Source: Acidimicrobiales bacterium
Lineage (GTDB): Bacteria > Actinomycetota > Acidimicrobiia > Acidimicrobiales > SHLQ01
DNA length: 64,000 nucleotides
Reading direction: 5' to 3'
Assembly: GCA_020629375.1 (NCBI GenBank)
Contig: JAHDDK010000016.1
Coordinates: forward strand, 1-64,000
In this document: in pieces, positions 16,011 to 25,700 of the stretch
How positions within the stretch are numbered: the stretch's first letter is position 1
How the letters are laid out: each line of letters starts with the position of its first letter
The notes under the pieces: generated by a model
Told to the model about the DNA's origin: nothing
Database searches by the model: none
What the model saw: only the letters and a program-made list of their open reading frames with translations
Made by a program: the position numbers and the translations under genes

Positions 16011-17351
16011 ATGACCGACGTCGCACCCGCCCGGCCCAACACGCGACAGGGCCTGTCGATCGAAACCGGATCCGACGGTCGCCGTCGAGTCGTTGTTCGC
16101 CTCCGCCACACCGGCGATGCGCCAATCACAGCGGCCGAAGCCGACCTGGTCGCCCGCGGCGCACGTCAGGCGCTCGACAAGGCGCTCCCGTTCGTGTGTG
16201 AGTTCTCCGGAAACGGGCCGGCGCCCGAAGACGAGCTCGCCGTCACCTTTGCGATTGGCGACGCAGCCAAAGCCCTCACCGACTGTTCGGGACGCGTCCC
16301 GACAATCGGCATCCTGCACGGGGATGCCTTCGCCGGTCCGGCCTTGCTGTTGGGCCTCATGGACTTCGTGTTCGTCGTCGACGGCGCCCATGCGTTCGTG
16401 TCTGGGCCGTCGATGGTGAGCGAGTACACCGGTGTCGACTTCAGTCGTGCCGATCTGGGCGGCGCACGACCGCTCACGACCGAGGCCGGACTTGCCAGCT
16501 TGACGCTGCCCACACTCATGGCCGCCGAGGAGGCGATCGACGAACTGCTGGCGGTCCTGCCATCGAGCGCCGACACGCCAGCACCGATGATCCCAAGCGC
16601 TGATCCCGTTGCACGTGCCACCATCGAAGCCGGCGACGTCATCCCCGATTCAGCGACGGGCGCATACGACGTCCGAGACATTGCGTCGATCCTCGCCGAT
16701 GACGGCTGGTTTCTGGAGATCCGTCCCTCGTTCGCCACGAATCTGGTCACGGGTTTCGCCACGTTCGGCGGCATCGTCGCCGGCGTCGTCGCCAACCAAC
16801 CGATGAGCATCGCCGGGACGCTCGACATTCCGTCGTCTCAGAAGGGCGGGCGTTTCGTCGCATTCTGCGACGCGTTCAACATCCCTCTCGTGACCCTGGT
16901 CGACACGTCCGGCTTCTACCCCGGGAAAGACCTCGAGTGGCGAGGCATGATCCGATATGGCGCCCAGCTCGCATTCGCCTACGCCCGAGCGACCGTCCCG
17001 CGTGTCAACATCACGCTCCGGAAGTCATACGGCGGTGCATACATCGTGATGGATAGCAAGAACATGGGCAACGATCTCGTTTTCGCCTGGCCCACTGCGG
17101 AGATCGCCGTCATGGGGGCGAAGGGCGCCGTGGAGATCCTCCATCGCCGGGCAGACGAAGACGAACGCGCCCAGCTCGAAGCCGCCTACGAGGAACGACT
17201 CCTCAACCCGTATATCGCCGCGCAACGAGGGTCGGTCGATGCGGTCATCGAGCCGGGCGAGACGCGCAAGACGCTGATCGAATCGCTGCGGCTCCTTGCG
17301 TCCAAACGCGAGATCGTGCCGAATCGACGGCACGACAACACGCCGCTCTGA
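16011..17351 (+). CDS. carboxyltransferase-domain protein (PccB/AccD-like)
   Basis: A 446-residue protein with both halves of a biotin-dependent carboxyltransferase: an N-half with GILHGDAFAGPALLLGLMDF and a C-half with SQKGGRFVAFCDAFNIPLVTL, DTSGFYPGKDLEW and RKSYGGAYIVM. It is shorter than PccB (about 520), mainly in the N-half, which lacks the zinc finger of AccD. No biotin carboxylase or BCCP gene is nearby, so it must use subunits made elsewhere. It probably carboxylates a short acyl-CoA. The ATG has TAGGCT eight bases upstream (15997-16002), a leaderless start. Confidence 0.85.
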   Translation: MTDVAPARPNTRQGLSIETGSDGRRRVVVRLRHTGDAPITAAEADLVARGARQALDKALPFVCEFSGNGPAPEDELAVTFAIGDAAKALTDCSGRVPTIGILHGDAFAGPALLLGLMDFVFVVDGAHAFVSGPSMVSEYTGVDFSRADLGGARPLTTEAGLASLTLPTLMAAEEAIDELLAVLPSSADTPAPMIPSADPVARATIEAGDVIPDSATGAYDVRDIASILADDGWFLEIRPSFATNLVTGFATFGGIVAGVVANQPMSIAGTLDIPSSQKGGRFVAFCDAFNIPLVTLVDTSGFYPGKDLEWRGMIRYGAQLAFAYARATVPRVNITLRKSYGGAYIVMDSKNMGNDLVFAWPTAEIAVMGAKGAVEILHRRADEDERAQLEAAYEERLLNPYIAAQRGSVDAVIEPGETRKTLIESLRLLASKREIVPNRRHDNTPL

Positions 17352-17437
17352 CATCGACCGCTCTTTCGATCCGCGGTCTACCGATCAGCGGACGAAGGTT
17401 GATCCACTCAACAGCGACAACGGGGCGCCGACTGCTT

Positions 17438-17443
17438 ATGATT
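17438..17443 (+). promoter_or_regulatory. -10 box upstream of citrate synthase
   Basis: TATGAT, one base from the TATAAT consensus, lies 71 bp before the chosen GTG of citrate synthase in the 163-bp gap after the carboxyltransferase. No convincing -35 is present at the usual distance. Confidence 0.45.
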
Positions 17444-17514
17444 GCGACGGCGCACCACTCAATGGCGAGGGGTCGGCTAGTCATCGATCGACCACGGACC
17501 ATTGGAGTACAGGC

Positions 17515-18783
17515 GTGACCGAGAGCATCACCATCACCGACAATCGCACTGGCGAATCGGTCGAAGTCCCGATCGAGAATGGTGGGGTCGATGCGTCCGC
17601 CTGGAAAACACTGTTGCCGGGATTGTGGTTTCTTGACCCCGCATTCGGCACCACTGCTTCGACCGAGAGCGCCATCACCTACCTCGACGGCGGCGCAGGC
17701 GAGCTCGAGTACCGCGGCTATCCGATCGAACAGCTCGCCGAGCACTCGACGCACCTCGAGGTGGCGCACCTGCTCCTGAACGGCGATCTGCCAACGACCG
17801 CCGAACTCGACTCGTGGGTGGATGACATCACCCACCACACGTTTCTGCATGAGAACTTCCGCCGGCGCATCTATGACGCGTTCCATTACGACGCGCACCC
17901 GATGGGCCTGCTGACGTCGGGCGTCGCTGGCCTCTCGACCTTCTACCCCAGCTCCAAAGAGATCGACGATCCCGACGTTCGTATGCAACAGATCGTGCGT
18001 CTGGTCGCCAAGATGCCGACGCTCGCTGCCGCCGCGTACCGCTTCAGCAAGGGCCTGCCGTTCGTCTTTCCTCGCAACGATCTGGACTACACGTCGAACT
18101 TCTTGGCGATGATGTTCTCGATCGCCGAAGACGACTGGGTCCCCGACCCTGCGCTCAAGCGCGCGATGGAGATTCTCTTCATCCTCCACGCCGATCACGA
18201 GCAGAACTGTTCGACCACGGCGGCCCGCGTCGTCGGGTCTGCGCATGCGGACCCCTACGTTTCGGTCGCGGCGGCGTGCGCCGCCCTGTACGGACCTCGT
18301 CATGGAGGCGCCAACGAAGCCGTGCTTCGCATGCTCGGCGAGATCGGCAGCTACGACAACGTCGATGCCTACATGGAACGGGTCAAGAGCGGCGAAGAAC
18401 GCCTCATGGGCTTTGGACACCGGGTGTACAAGAACTACGACCCACGGGCCCGCATTATCAAGGACGCGGCACACGACGTGTTCGCCGTAACGGGCAAGAA
18501 CCCACTGCTCGACATCGCGCTCAAGCTCGAAGAGGTTGCCCTTGCGGATCCCTACTTCGTGGATCGCAAGCTCTACCCGAACGTCGACTTCTATTCGGGG
18601 CTGATCTATCAGAGCATGGGCTTCCCGACCGAGATGTTCACCGTGCTGTTCGCCATTCCACGTACGGTCGGCTGGCTCGCCCACTGGCAGGAGATGCTCG
18701 AGCAAGACTCGCGCATTGCTCGTCCTCGACAGGTCTACACCGGAGAACGTGGCCGCCAGTACGTGCCCATCGACGAACGCTGA
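17515..18783 (+). CDS. gltA: citrate synthase
   Basis: Condenses acetyl-CoA with oxaloacetate. The 422-residue type II enzyme contains HADHEQNCSTTAARVVGS (substrate His), YGPRHGGANEAVLRML and GFGHRVYKNYDPRA (catalytic His), and ends near the Arg-containing TGERGRQYVP. The GTG start is supported by GGAG eight bases upstream and by the typical N-terminal TITDNRTGESVEVPI; the frame is open further upstream but without similarity. It sits with aconitase in a TCA-cycle neighbourhood. Confidence 0.95.
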   Translation: MTESITITDNRTGESVEVPIENGGVDASAWKTLLPGLWFLDPAFGTTASTESAITYLDGGAGELEYRGYPIEQLAEHSTHLEVAHLLLNGDLPTTAELDSWVDDITHHTFLHENFRRRIYDAFHYDAHPMGLLTSGVAGLSTFYPSSKEIDDPDVRMQQIVRLVAKMPTLAAAAYRFSKGLPFVFPRNDLDYTSNFLAMMFSIAEDDWVPDPALKRAMEILFILHADHEQNCSTTAARVVGSAHADPYVSVAAACAALYGPRHGGANEAVLRMLGEIGSYDNVDAYMERVKSGEERLMGFGHRVYKNYDPRARIIKDAAHDVFAVTGKNPLLDIALKLEEVALADPYFVDRKLYPNVDFYSGLIYQSMGFPTEMFTVLFAIPRTVGWLAHWQEMLEQDSRIARPRQVYTGERGRQYVPIDER

Positions 18784-18843
18784 TCGCCAGCCGGGCAATT
18801 CCGCCCACAACAGTTCGACAGTGACGGGGCCGATGAAGCCCTG

Positions 18844-21039
18844 ATGGGTCTGACGTCTACTCTGGCCCCTGTGCCCCGACATCGCCGCAGACGCGGCGCC
18901 GTGCCCGACCGCCGCTGGCGCTGGATGTCCGCGGCTCTGGCTGCGTTCGTCATCACGACGATGACGGCTGCGCCATCGTCAGCCCAGGACATCGATCCGC
19001 CGACCGACGTCGCCGACGTCGAGCAGATCGGCGACTCGACACTGCGGAGCTTGGCCGACGAGCCGTCGTCAGCGCCGCCTGGCACTGCGGTTGCAGCAGA
19101 GGTGTACGGCAGCGACCTCGACGCCACCACCGCCGCAATCCTGGAGGTTGGTGGTCGGCTTCACGCCCGCGTGGACGGCTGGTTCGTCGAAGCGTCGATT
19201 CCGGTCGATCGCCTCAACGAGCTCGCCAATCACCCTGCGGTCACCCGTTTGGCCGGTGTCACCTGGACGAGCAACTCCTCGCCGTCCGCGAAGCAACTGC
19301 AGGCGAACGCCCCACTGGCCGACGCGATCGAGTCGACACTCGGCATTGATCAGTGGCATCAGTTCGGCCATCGGGGCGCTGGTCAACGGATTGGCATCCT
19401 GGACATCTTCGGCAGCGCCGAACTCACCGACGCGGTCGCGAACGGACGACTACCCATCCCCGCCGGCACCTTCTGTCGCCGCGGCGGCCAGCCGTGCCAG
19501 ATCGCGACGGGCGGCGCTGGGCCTCATGGCGTCGGTGTCGCAGAGATTGCGCACACCACTGCGCCAGACGCCGAAATCTGGCTCGCTACCGTGTCGACGA
19601 CCGGCGACCTCTCGGCCGCCGTGGACTGGTTCATCGCCAACGGCATCACCGTCATCAACCGATCCGAGCTCAGCGAGTTCGACGGTCCCGGAGATGGGAC
19701 CGGACCGCTCAACTCGATCATCGACCGAGCGGTCGCCGCCGGCATCGTCTGGGTTTCGGCAGGCGGAAACGCCGGTGGCGACTTCGCTCGAGACGGGCAG
19801 AACTGGGTTGGGGACTTCAACGACCCCGACGGCAACGGCATACACAACTGGGCAGACGGCTCCGAGCGGATGGAGTTCGTCTGCGGGTTCTTGCTCGGAA
19901 TGCGATGGGACGATTGGGACCCGAGGTCGGTCGCAACCGACTACGACCTCTGGATCTACGACTCGTTCTCGGACCGAACTCCCGAACGAACCGCGAACGA
20001 CGTGCAGTCGCACCCCGAGCACCCGCCGCTCGAACGAATCGAGACCAACTGCTCGAGCCCAACAGATCGCGACTACCTCTCGATTCACCTGTTCGACGAC
20101 GTCGACCCGGACGGCACCGACCAGATTCAGATCCTCGGCAATCTGACACCGATGACCGAGTGGACCAACTATGCGTCGGCGACCTTCCCCGGAGCCGACT
20201 CGGCCAACCCCGGCGCGGTCACCGTGAATTCACTCATTCGGCCGAGCAGCCAAGCCATCGCCGGATACAGCTCGCAAGGCCCCACGTTCGACGGTCGTGC
20301 AGGGATCGACCTCGCCGCGGCATCGTGCCTGCCGGCCTTCGAGTTCGCTGGGTGCTTCGCGGGCACGAGCTCGAGCGCTCCACTGTTCTCTGGCTTTGTT
20401 GCGGTGATGCGCGGCGCAGGACTGGTCCAGCAGCCCGAGGACATCGACGCGCTACTCCCCTCGCTCACCGTCGATCGAGGGGCCGCCGGGATCGACCCCC
20501 TCTACGGTCACGGCGCCTTCGTGGTCCCCTCGCCCGACGCGCTCAACGTCGTGTCCGATGTTCCGCTCTGTTTGGGATTGCCCGCCACCATCATCGGGAC
20601 GAATGGACGAGATGTTCTTCGCGGCACGGAGGGAGCCGACGTGATCTTCGCCGGAGGCGGCGCAGACACCATCGTCGGTCTCGGCGGTGACGACGTGATC
20701 TGTGGTGGCGCAGGCAACGACACGATCAAGGGCGGGGACGGCGACGATCGCCTCCTTGGAGGGGGCGGTCGAGACATCGTCGAAGGACAAGCCGGCCAAG
20801 ACACGCTCAACGGCGGCGGCGGAAACGACCGACTCCATGGCGGATCCGGCAACGATCAAATCAAGGGCCGCGACGGGAAGGACCGTCTGCAGGGCGGGCT
20901 CGGCGACGATACGTTGTTCGGCGGCTCGGGACGAGATCGCATCACCGGCGGAAGCGGAGCCGACGCGATCACCGGCGGCGGTGGAATCGATCGATGTCCG
21001 AGCCCCGGCGATGTCTTGGCATCGTGCGAGGAGACCTGA
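18844..21039 (+). CDS. secreted subtilisin-like (S8) protease with RTX-type repeats
   Basis: A 731-residue protein: basic N-terminus and signal segment to about residue 48, a propeptide-like region, then an S8 domain with Asp187 in GILDIFGS, His228 in GPHGVGVAEI and Ser509 in GTSSSAP. The Asn region (VSAGGNAGGDF) is also present. From about residue 595 to the end there are some nine glycine/aspartate nonapeptide repeats (GGxGxDxLxG type), the calcium-binding RTX fold seen in proteins exported by type I systems, here behind a Sec-type signal. A C-terminal Cys pair follows. It is probably an exported, calcium-stabilised protease. No ABC exporter is adjacent. Confidence 0.88.
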   Translation: MGLTSTLAPVPRHRRRRGAVPDRRWRWMSAALAAFVITTMTAAPSSAQDIDPPTDVADVEQIGDSTLRSLADEPSSAPPGTAVAAEVYGSDLDATTAAILEVGGRLHARVDGWFVEASIPVDRLNELANHPAVTRLAGVTWTSNSSPSAKQLQANAPLADAIESTLGIDQWHQFGHRGAGQRIGILDIFGSAELTDAVANGRLPIPAGTFCRRGGQPCQIATGGAGPHGVGVAEIAHTTAPDAEIWLATVSTTGDLSAAVDWFIANGITVINRSELSEFDGPGDGTGPLNSIIDRAVAAGIVWVSAGGNAGGDFARDGQNWVGDFNDPDGNGIHNWADGSERMEFVCGFLLGMRWDDWDPRSVATDYDLWIYDSFSDRTPERTANDVQSHPEHPPLERIETNCSSPTDRDYLSIHLFDDVDPDGTDQIQILGNLTPMTEWTNYASATFPGADSANPGAVTVNSLIRPSSQAIAGYSSQGPTFDGRAGIDLAAASCLPAFEFAGCFAGTSSSAPLFSGFVAVMRGAGLVQQPEDIDALLPSLTVDRGAAGIDPLYGHGAFVVPSPDALNVVSDVPLCLGLPATIIGTNGRDVLRGTEGADVIFAGGGADTIVGLGGDDVICGGAGNDTIKGGDGDDRLLGGGGRDIVEGQAGQDTLNGGGGNDRLHGGSGNDQIKGRDGKDRLQGGLGDDTLFGGSGRDRITGGSGADAITGGGGIDRCPSPGDVLASCEET

Positions 21040-21051
21040 CCCCGCAACCGA

Positions 21052-21648
21052 TCAGAGCACGATGTCTGGACGTCCCTCACCGGCGGTCCAGTGCTTTCGA
21101 CAACGCAACTCGTAGCTCACATCGGGAGCTCGAGTCGGGTCGTCGACGACCATCAGCTCGCCTTCGTACACCTGCTCACCGTCGACCACACGAGCGTTGT
21201 GGGTCGCACGCTCGCCGCACCAACAGCGCGCCTCACACTGAATCGCTTCGGCGTGGTCCGCCAGTTCGAGCAGTCGTGCGGTCGCCGGAAAGAGCCGCCC
21301 ACGAAAGTCCGTCAGAAGGCCGAAGGCGAACACGTCGAGTCGGAGCGTGTCGACAACGTGGGCGAGTTGTTCGATCTGCTCCGGCGTGTAGAACTGCGCT
21401 TCGTCGCATACGAGGTAATCGAGCGGTTCGCCGTCGTTGGCCGCGATCTCGACCAGATTGACGGACGGGTCGATGACCACTGCGTCGGCCGAGACGCCGA
21501 GCCGCGACGAGACACGGGCCCCTTCACGATCGAGCATCGAGCACAGTGCACCGCGGAGGCCGCCGTGTGTCAGGTTGTGATGGATCTGCAGAGCGAGTGT
21601 CGACTTGCCCGACCCCATCGTCCCGAACGAGAACCGCAACACGCCCAT
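21052..21648 (-). CDS. tdk: thymidine kinase
   Basis: Phosphorylates thymidine in the salvage pathway. The 198-residue type II enzyme has the P-loop GTMGSGKST at residues 9-17, CDEAQFY near 85, and zinc-ribbon cysteines in QCEARCWCGERAT and ELRCRKHW. The ATG is preceded seven bases upstream by TAGCCT, so the transcript is probably leaderless. It lies 62 bp downstream of nrdJ on the same strand, grouping two deoxynucleotide supply functions. Confidence 0.95.
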   Translation of the reverse strand: MGVLRFSFGTMGSGKSTLALQIHHNLTHGGLRGALCSMLDREGARVSSRLGVSADAVVIDPSVNLVEIAANDGEPLDYLVCDEAQFYTPEQIEQLAHVVDTLRLDVFAFGLLTDFRGRLFPATARLLELADHAEAIQCEARCWCGERATHNARVVDGEQVYEGELMVVDDPTRAPDVSYELRCRKHWTAGEGRPDIVL

Positions 21649-21710
21649 GACCGCGAGGCTACTTCGGGTCCCCGGCAATGTCTGCTGTACCCCGACGGAT
21701 TGCGCGGGAC

Positions 21711-24700
21711 TCACGAGCAGCCACTCGTGGATCCACAATCCCGGCAGGCGTAACAGCTTCCGGCCCGAATCATTTGCGTTCCGCATTGGCCACAGAACGG
21801 CGCATCAGTGGACGAAACCTCGGTCGCCGCGTTGGTGACTGGCGGCGGGCTGAGCGCAGGCGGATCGGGCGGAACGTCGAGGCCCTGAGACGTTTCGGTG
21901 GTGGCTTCGGCGACGCCGGGCAGCGTCGGTTGTGTTCGTTCGCCAGTGGTCAAGATGTTTCGGGCCAGACGCTCATCGGGCGACATGTATTCGACCGCGA
22001 GGCGCCGGAACAAGTAGTCCATGAGGCTCGAGGCGATCCGCAGATCGGCGTCGTCGGTCATGCCCGCTGGCTCGAAACGCATGCCGACGAAGGCGTCGAC
22101 AAAGGCACTGAGCGGCACGCCGTACTGGAGGCCATGACTCACCGAGATGGCGAACGCGTCCATGATGCCGGCGAGGGTCGAGCCCTGCTTGGACACGCGA
22201 ATGAACAGCTCGCCGGGTCGCCCGTCCTCGTATTCGCCAACGGTCACGAATCCCTTGCAGTCGGCCACCCGGAACTCGAACGTTCGCGAGGATCGTGAGC
22301 GCGGGAGGCGCTCGCGTGTTGGGCTCGACACGACGGGTGCCGCCGCGAACAGCGTCTCGACAGGGTCCTCGATGTCGTCATCGCCTGCGGATTTCGCGGT
22401 GAGCGGCTGAGCGACCTTGCAGTTGTCCCGGTACACGGCAACGGCTTTGAGGCCGAGCCGCCACGCATCGATGTACACCTTCTCGAGCTCGTCAACCGTG
22501 GTCTCTTCGGGGACGTTCACCGTCTTGGAGATCGCCCCGGAGAGGAAAGGCTGGACGGCTCCCATCATGGTGATGTGCCCGGACGGTGAGATCGTGTTGT
22601 CGCCCATCGAACACGCAAACACCGCCACGTGATCGGGATCGAGATCGGGCGCACCGATGACCGAGCCGGTGTCGGCGACATGGTCCACAACGGCTGTGGC
22701 CTGGGCGTCGCTGTAGCCAAGATTCACCAAGGCCTCACCAACACCTTGGTTGACGATCTGCATCGTCCCGCCGCCGACGAGCTTCTTCATCTTGACCAAT
22801 CCGAGATCGGGTTCGATGCCGGTCGTGTCGCAGTCCATCAGGAAACTGATCGTGCCCGTGGGAGCCAGAACGGTGGCTTGCGCGTTGCGGACGCCTCTAC
22901 TCGCCGCCCGCACACAGGTGTCGTCCCAGGCTGCGTGTGCGGCGGAGAGGAGATCGGTGGGGACGAGCGCAGCGTCGATGTCGCCGACCGCCGCTCGGTG
23001 CATGCCCAGTACGCGCTGCATGTTGTCGGCATCCTCGGACCATCCATCGAATGGTCCGACCTTGGCTGCAAGACGGGCGGACATGTTGTAGGCGGCACCG
23101 CCCATGAGCGCCGTGATCGAGGCCGCCAAGGCGCGCCCGCGATCGGAGTCATAGGGGGCTCCAACCGACATCAGCAGGGCACCGAGATTGGCGTACCCCA
23201 GACCGATCTGTCGAAGGCGAAGCGTATTCTCGCGAATCTTCTCGGTCGGATAGTCGGCACGCCCAACGATGATCTCTTGCGCGGTGAAGACCACCTCGAC
23301 GGCGGCGACGAACGCGTCGACGTCGAAGGAGGTATCGGACCGCTGGAAGCCGCGCAGATTGAGGCTCGCAAGGTTGCAGGCGCTGTCATCGACATGCAGG
23401 TACTCCGAGCAGTTGCGCACCACCAAGCCGTTGACGATGTAGCTGTGGTTGCGGGGCTCGCTCAAGTTGTACGTGAGCTCGAAGCCGTCGTCGCAACGGT
23501 GTTCGAGTCTGGTCGACGTCTTCGTCGTGTACGGCGCCTTCTTGCGGCTTCCGAAGAGAGCCTCGAGGCGCGTGGACTTACTCGGAAGGGAGAAGCCAAT
23601 GCGTGCGGCGAACCGGTCGATGTCACGGGAGGTGATGCGCAGATCGAACATCGGCGACGAGGCGTAGCCCACCGTCGTGCCGTCGACTCGGGTGTATTCG
23701 AAACCGGAACGCTCAGTGCCAGCCTTCGTGTTGTAGATCCGAGAACGAATACCAAACTGTGTGAGGAGGTGTTGGGCCCCACGAAGGAGCTCGCGAGAGG
23801 TGGAGCCGAGGCCGACGTAGTGACCCTTGCTCTGTTCGACAATGACCGTGCCGCCGGCGTCGAACAGACCCTGCAGGAACGAGGCGACGATTGGTGCTGG
23901 TGCTCCGTAGACCGAATCCGGGATCATCTTGTCGGGTGCCTTCGACGCATGGATGCCGAGGGCATCCAAGTAGCGAACGAACGCCTTGCGCGAGACACGA
24001 AGTTGCGTGGTCCCGTTGGCTTGGGCGGATGGCGTGAGAGGAGAGTCGGGGACGACGTGCGAAAGGAGCGTCCGGTGTCGGGGCATGATCTCGGCTTGTT
24101 CTTCAGCGGTGCCGTAGATCGCCGAGACAACGCTGCCGGACACACAGCCATCTCCGACCACCCACCCGAGATAGTGCGCCAGGTCGTCCGACCACTTCTC
24201 TGGAAGATTGACTGCGGCTCGGGACTCATGGAGCTGGCGTTTCTGGACGGTCTCGACATCGACGGGAATCTCCAGCGATGAGGAGACAGGCAGCGCCTCG
24301 AGATCGAGCGTGCAGACGGCGTCGGTTTGGTTCAGATCCTCGGCCGCGACCCACCGGCCCGAACCTTCTCCGTCCGACACGAAGAACGAGTGGTTGGGGG
24401 TGCAGCGCACGGACATCCCGTTCGCGAAGTCGAGCTTCACGATTGGATTGACACCCGTGATGGCGACAGCCTCGGGCGCGCTGAGCTGAACCGATGCCGA
24501 CGGGGAATCGGCGGTGACATCGTGGGTATAGACCTCGAAGCTCTCACCGTCTTGAAGGCGGCGCACGAGCGAATCGAAACGCACCAGGCCCTTGTCGGTG
24601 TGCACCCGAGCATCGCCCGGGAAACAGGGGTTGCTCGCCGTGATCCGTCCTGCGTTCGGTGTGGTGTGCCAGCGGTTGATCGTCGTGTCGTACTGGAGAC

Positions 24701-25700
24701 CGGGGTCCGCGCATTCCCACCCCGCCTGAGCGATGGAGCGCATGAGTTCGCGCGCTGGCACCGTGCGAAGAATCGAACCGTCGGTCACGGCCCGCAGGTG
24801 CCAGTCGTCGCCATTGACGACAGCAGTCATGAATTCATCGGTGACGCGAACCGAGTTGTTGGCGTTCTGATACTGGATAGAGAACGAGTCGGCGCCATCG
24901 AGATCCATGTCGAAACCGGCGTCTCGTAAGGCTCTGGCCTTTTTCTCCTCACGCGCTTTGCACCAGATGAACTCCTCGACGTCGGGGTGGTCGATATCGA
25001 GGATGACCATCTTGGCGGCACGGCGCGTCTTGCCTCCGCTCTTGATCGTTCCGGCCGATGCATCGGCCCCCCGCATAAAACTCACGGGACCTGATGCGGT
25101 CCCGCCGCCGTTGAGGAGTTCGGCCGAGGATCGGATCTTGGAAAGGTTGACCCCCGAACCGGAGCCGCCCTTGAAGATCATCCCCTCCTCGGCATACCAA
25201 TTGAGAATGGACTCCATCTGATCGTCGACCGACAAGATGAAGCACGCCGACGCCTGTTGCGGAACGCCCTCGACGCCGAGGTTGAACCAGACCGGCGAGT
25301 TGAAGGCGACCTTTTGATGGATGATCAACCATCGGAGTTCGTCGGCGAAGATCGACGCCTCGTCCGGGCCGAAGTACTCGCCTTCGACACCCCACCGGGC
25401 GACGGTCTCGACGACACGGTCCACGACCTGTCGAAGCGACCACTCCCGGCCGGCGGTGCCGAGCGTGCCACGGAAGTACTTCTGGGCAAGGATGTTCGAG
25501 GCGTTGATCGACCATCCGACAGGCACCTCAATGCCTGCTTGTTCGAACGCCACGGTTCCGTCCCGCCAGTCGTGGATGCGGGCGTCACGCTTCTCCCACT
25601 CGATCGTGTCATAGGGATCGACACCGGCCGTCGTGTGATGGCGTCGCAACCCAAGCCTGTCGGCGACCGGAGCGTTTGTCGGTTCGGGGGCAAGCGTCAT
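21711..25700 (-). CDS. nrdJ: adenosylcobalamin-dependent ribonucleotide reductase (class II), intein-containing
   Basis: Reduces ribonucleotides using adenosylcobalamin. The precursor is 1329 residues; without the 405-residue intein the host protein is 924, normal for the family. Host motifs include NSPVWFNLG, ACFILSVDD, GGSGSGVNLSKIRSS, the NPCSEY active-site segment (split by the intein), FLMDCDTTGIEPD and a C-terminal Cys cluster (CGQCG, CYACRDCG) that likely re-reduces the active site or binds zinc. The start ATG at 25700 has AAAGG seven bases upstream; ATG 25751 would add 17 residues without similarity. A long structured leader precedes it. No nrdR or nrdAB is in the window. Confidence 0.95.
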   Translation of the reverse strand: MTLAPEPTNAPVADRLGLRRHHTTAGVDPYDTIEWEKRDARIHDWRDGTVAFEQAGIEVPVGWSINASNILAQKYFRGTLGTAGREWSLRQVVDRVVETVARWGVEGEYFGPDEASIFADELRWLIIHQKVAFNSPVWFNLGVEGVPQQASACFILSVDDQMESILNWYAEEGMIFKGGSGSGVNLSKIRSSAELLNGGGTASGPVSFMRGADASAGTIKSGGKTRRAAKMVILDIDHPDVEEFIWCKAREEKKARALRDAGFDMDLDGADSFSIQYQNANNSVRVTDEFMTAVVNGDDWHLRAVTDGSILRTVPARELMRSIAQAGWECADPGLQYDTTINRWHTTPNAGRITASNPCFPGDARVHTDKGLVRFDSLVRRLQDGESFEVYTHDVTADSPSASVQLSAPEAVAITGVNPIVKLDFANGMSVRCTPNHSFFVSDGEGSGRWVAAEDLNQTDAVCTLDLEALPVSSSLEIPVDVETVQKRQLHESRAAVNLPEKWSDDLAHYLGWVVGDGCVSGSVVSAIYGTAEEQAEIMPRHRTLLSHVVPDSPLTPSAQANGTTQLRVSRKAFVRYLDALGIHASKAPDKMIPDSVYGAPAPIVASFLQGLFDAGGTVIVEQSKGHYVGLGSTSRELLRGAQHLLTQFGIRSRIYNTKAGTERSGFEYTRVDGTTVGYASSPMFDLRITSRDIDRFAARIGFSLPSKSTRLEALFGSRKKAPYTTKTSTRLEHRCDDGFELTYNLSEPRNHSYIVNGLVVRNCSEYLHVDDSACNLASLNLRGFQRSDTSFDVDAFVAAVEVVFTAQEIIVGRADYPTEKIRENTLRLRQIGLGYANLGALLMSVGAPYDSDRGRALAASITALMGGAAYNMSARLAAKVGPFDGWSEDADNMQRVLGMHRAAVGDIDAALVPTDLLSAAHAAWDDTCVRAASRGVRNAQATVLAPTGTISFLMDCDTTGIEPDLGLVKMKKLVGGGTMQIVNQGVGEALVNLGYSDAQATAVVDHVADTGSVIGAPDLDPDHVAVFACSMGDNTISPSGHITMMGAVQPFLSGAISKTVNVPEETTVDELEKVYIDAWRLGLKAVAVYRDNCKVAQPLTAKSAGDDDIEDPVETLFAAAPVVSSPTRERLPRSRSSRTFEFRVADCKGFVTVGEYEDGRPGELFIRVSKQGSTLAGIMDAFAISVSHGLQYGVPLSAFVDAFVGMRFEPAGMTDDADLRIASSLMDYLFRRLAVEYMSPDERLARNILTTGERTQPTLPGVAEATTETSQGLDVPPDPPALSPPPVTNAATEVSSTDAPFCGQCGTQMIRAGSCYACRDCGSTSGCS
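23412..24626 (-). mobile_element. intein with LAGLIDADG homing endonuclease in NrdJ
   Basis: A 405-residue in-frame insertion (precursor residues 359-763) between NP and CSEY of the NrdJ active-site motif. It starts with Cys (CFPGDARVHTDKG), has the block B motif TPNHSFF and ends HSYIVNGLVVRN before Cys+1, so all standard splicing residues are present. The central part holds two dodecapeptide motifs: YLGWVVGDG (acidic Asp517 kept) and LQGLFDAGG, where the catalytic Asp of LAGLIDADG is Gly616. Splicing is expected; endonuclease activity is doubtful. Confidence 0.95.

Noticed and set aside
22629..24281. 550-codon open frame on the plus strand
   Set aside because: Antisense to nrdJ and its intein, no family similarity; a frame shadow typical of high-GC DNA.
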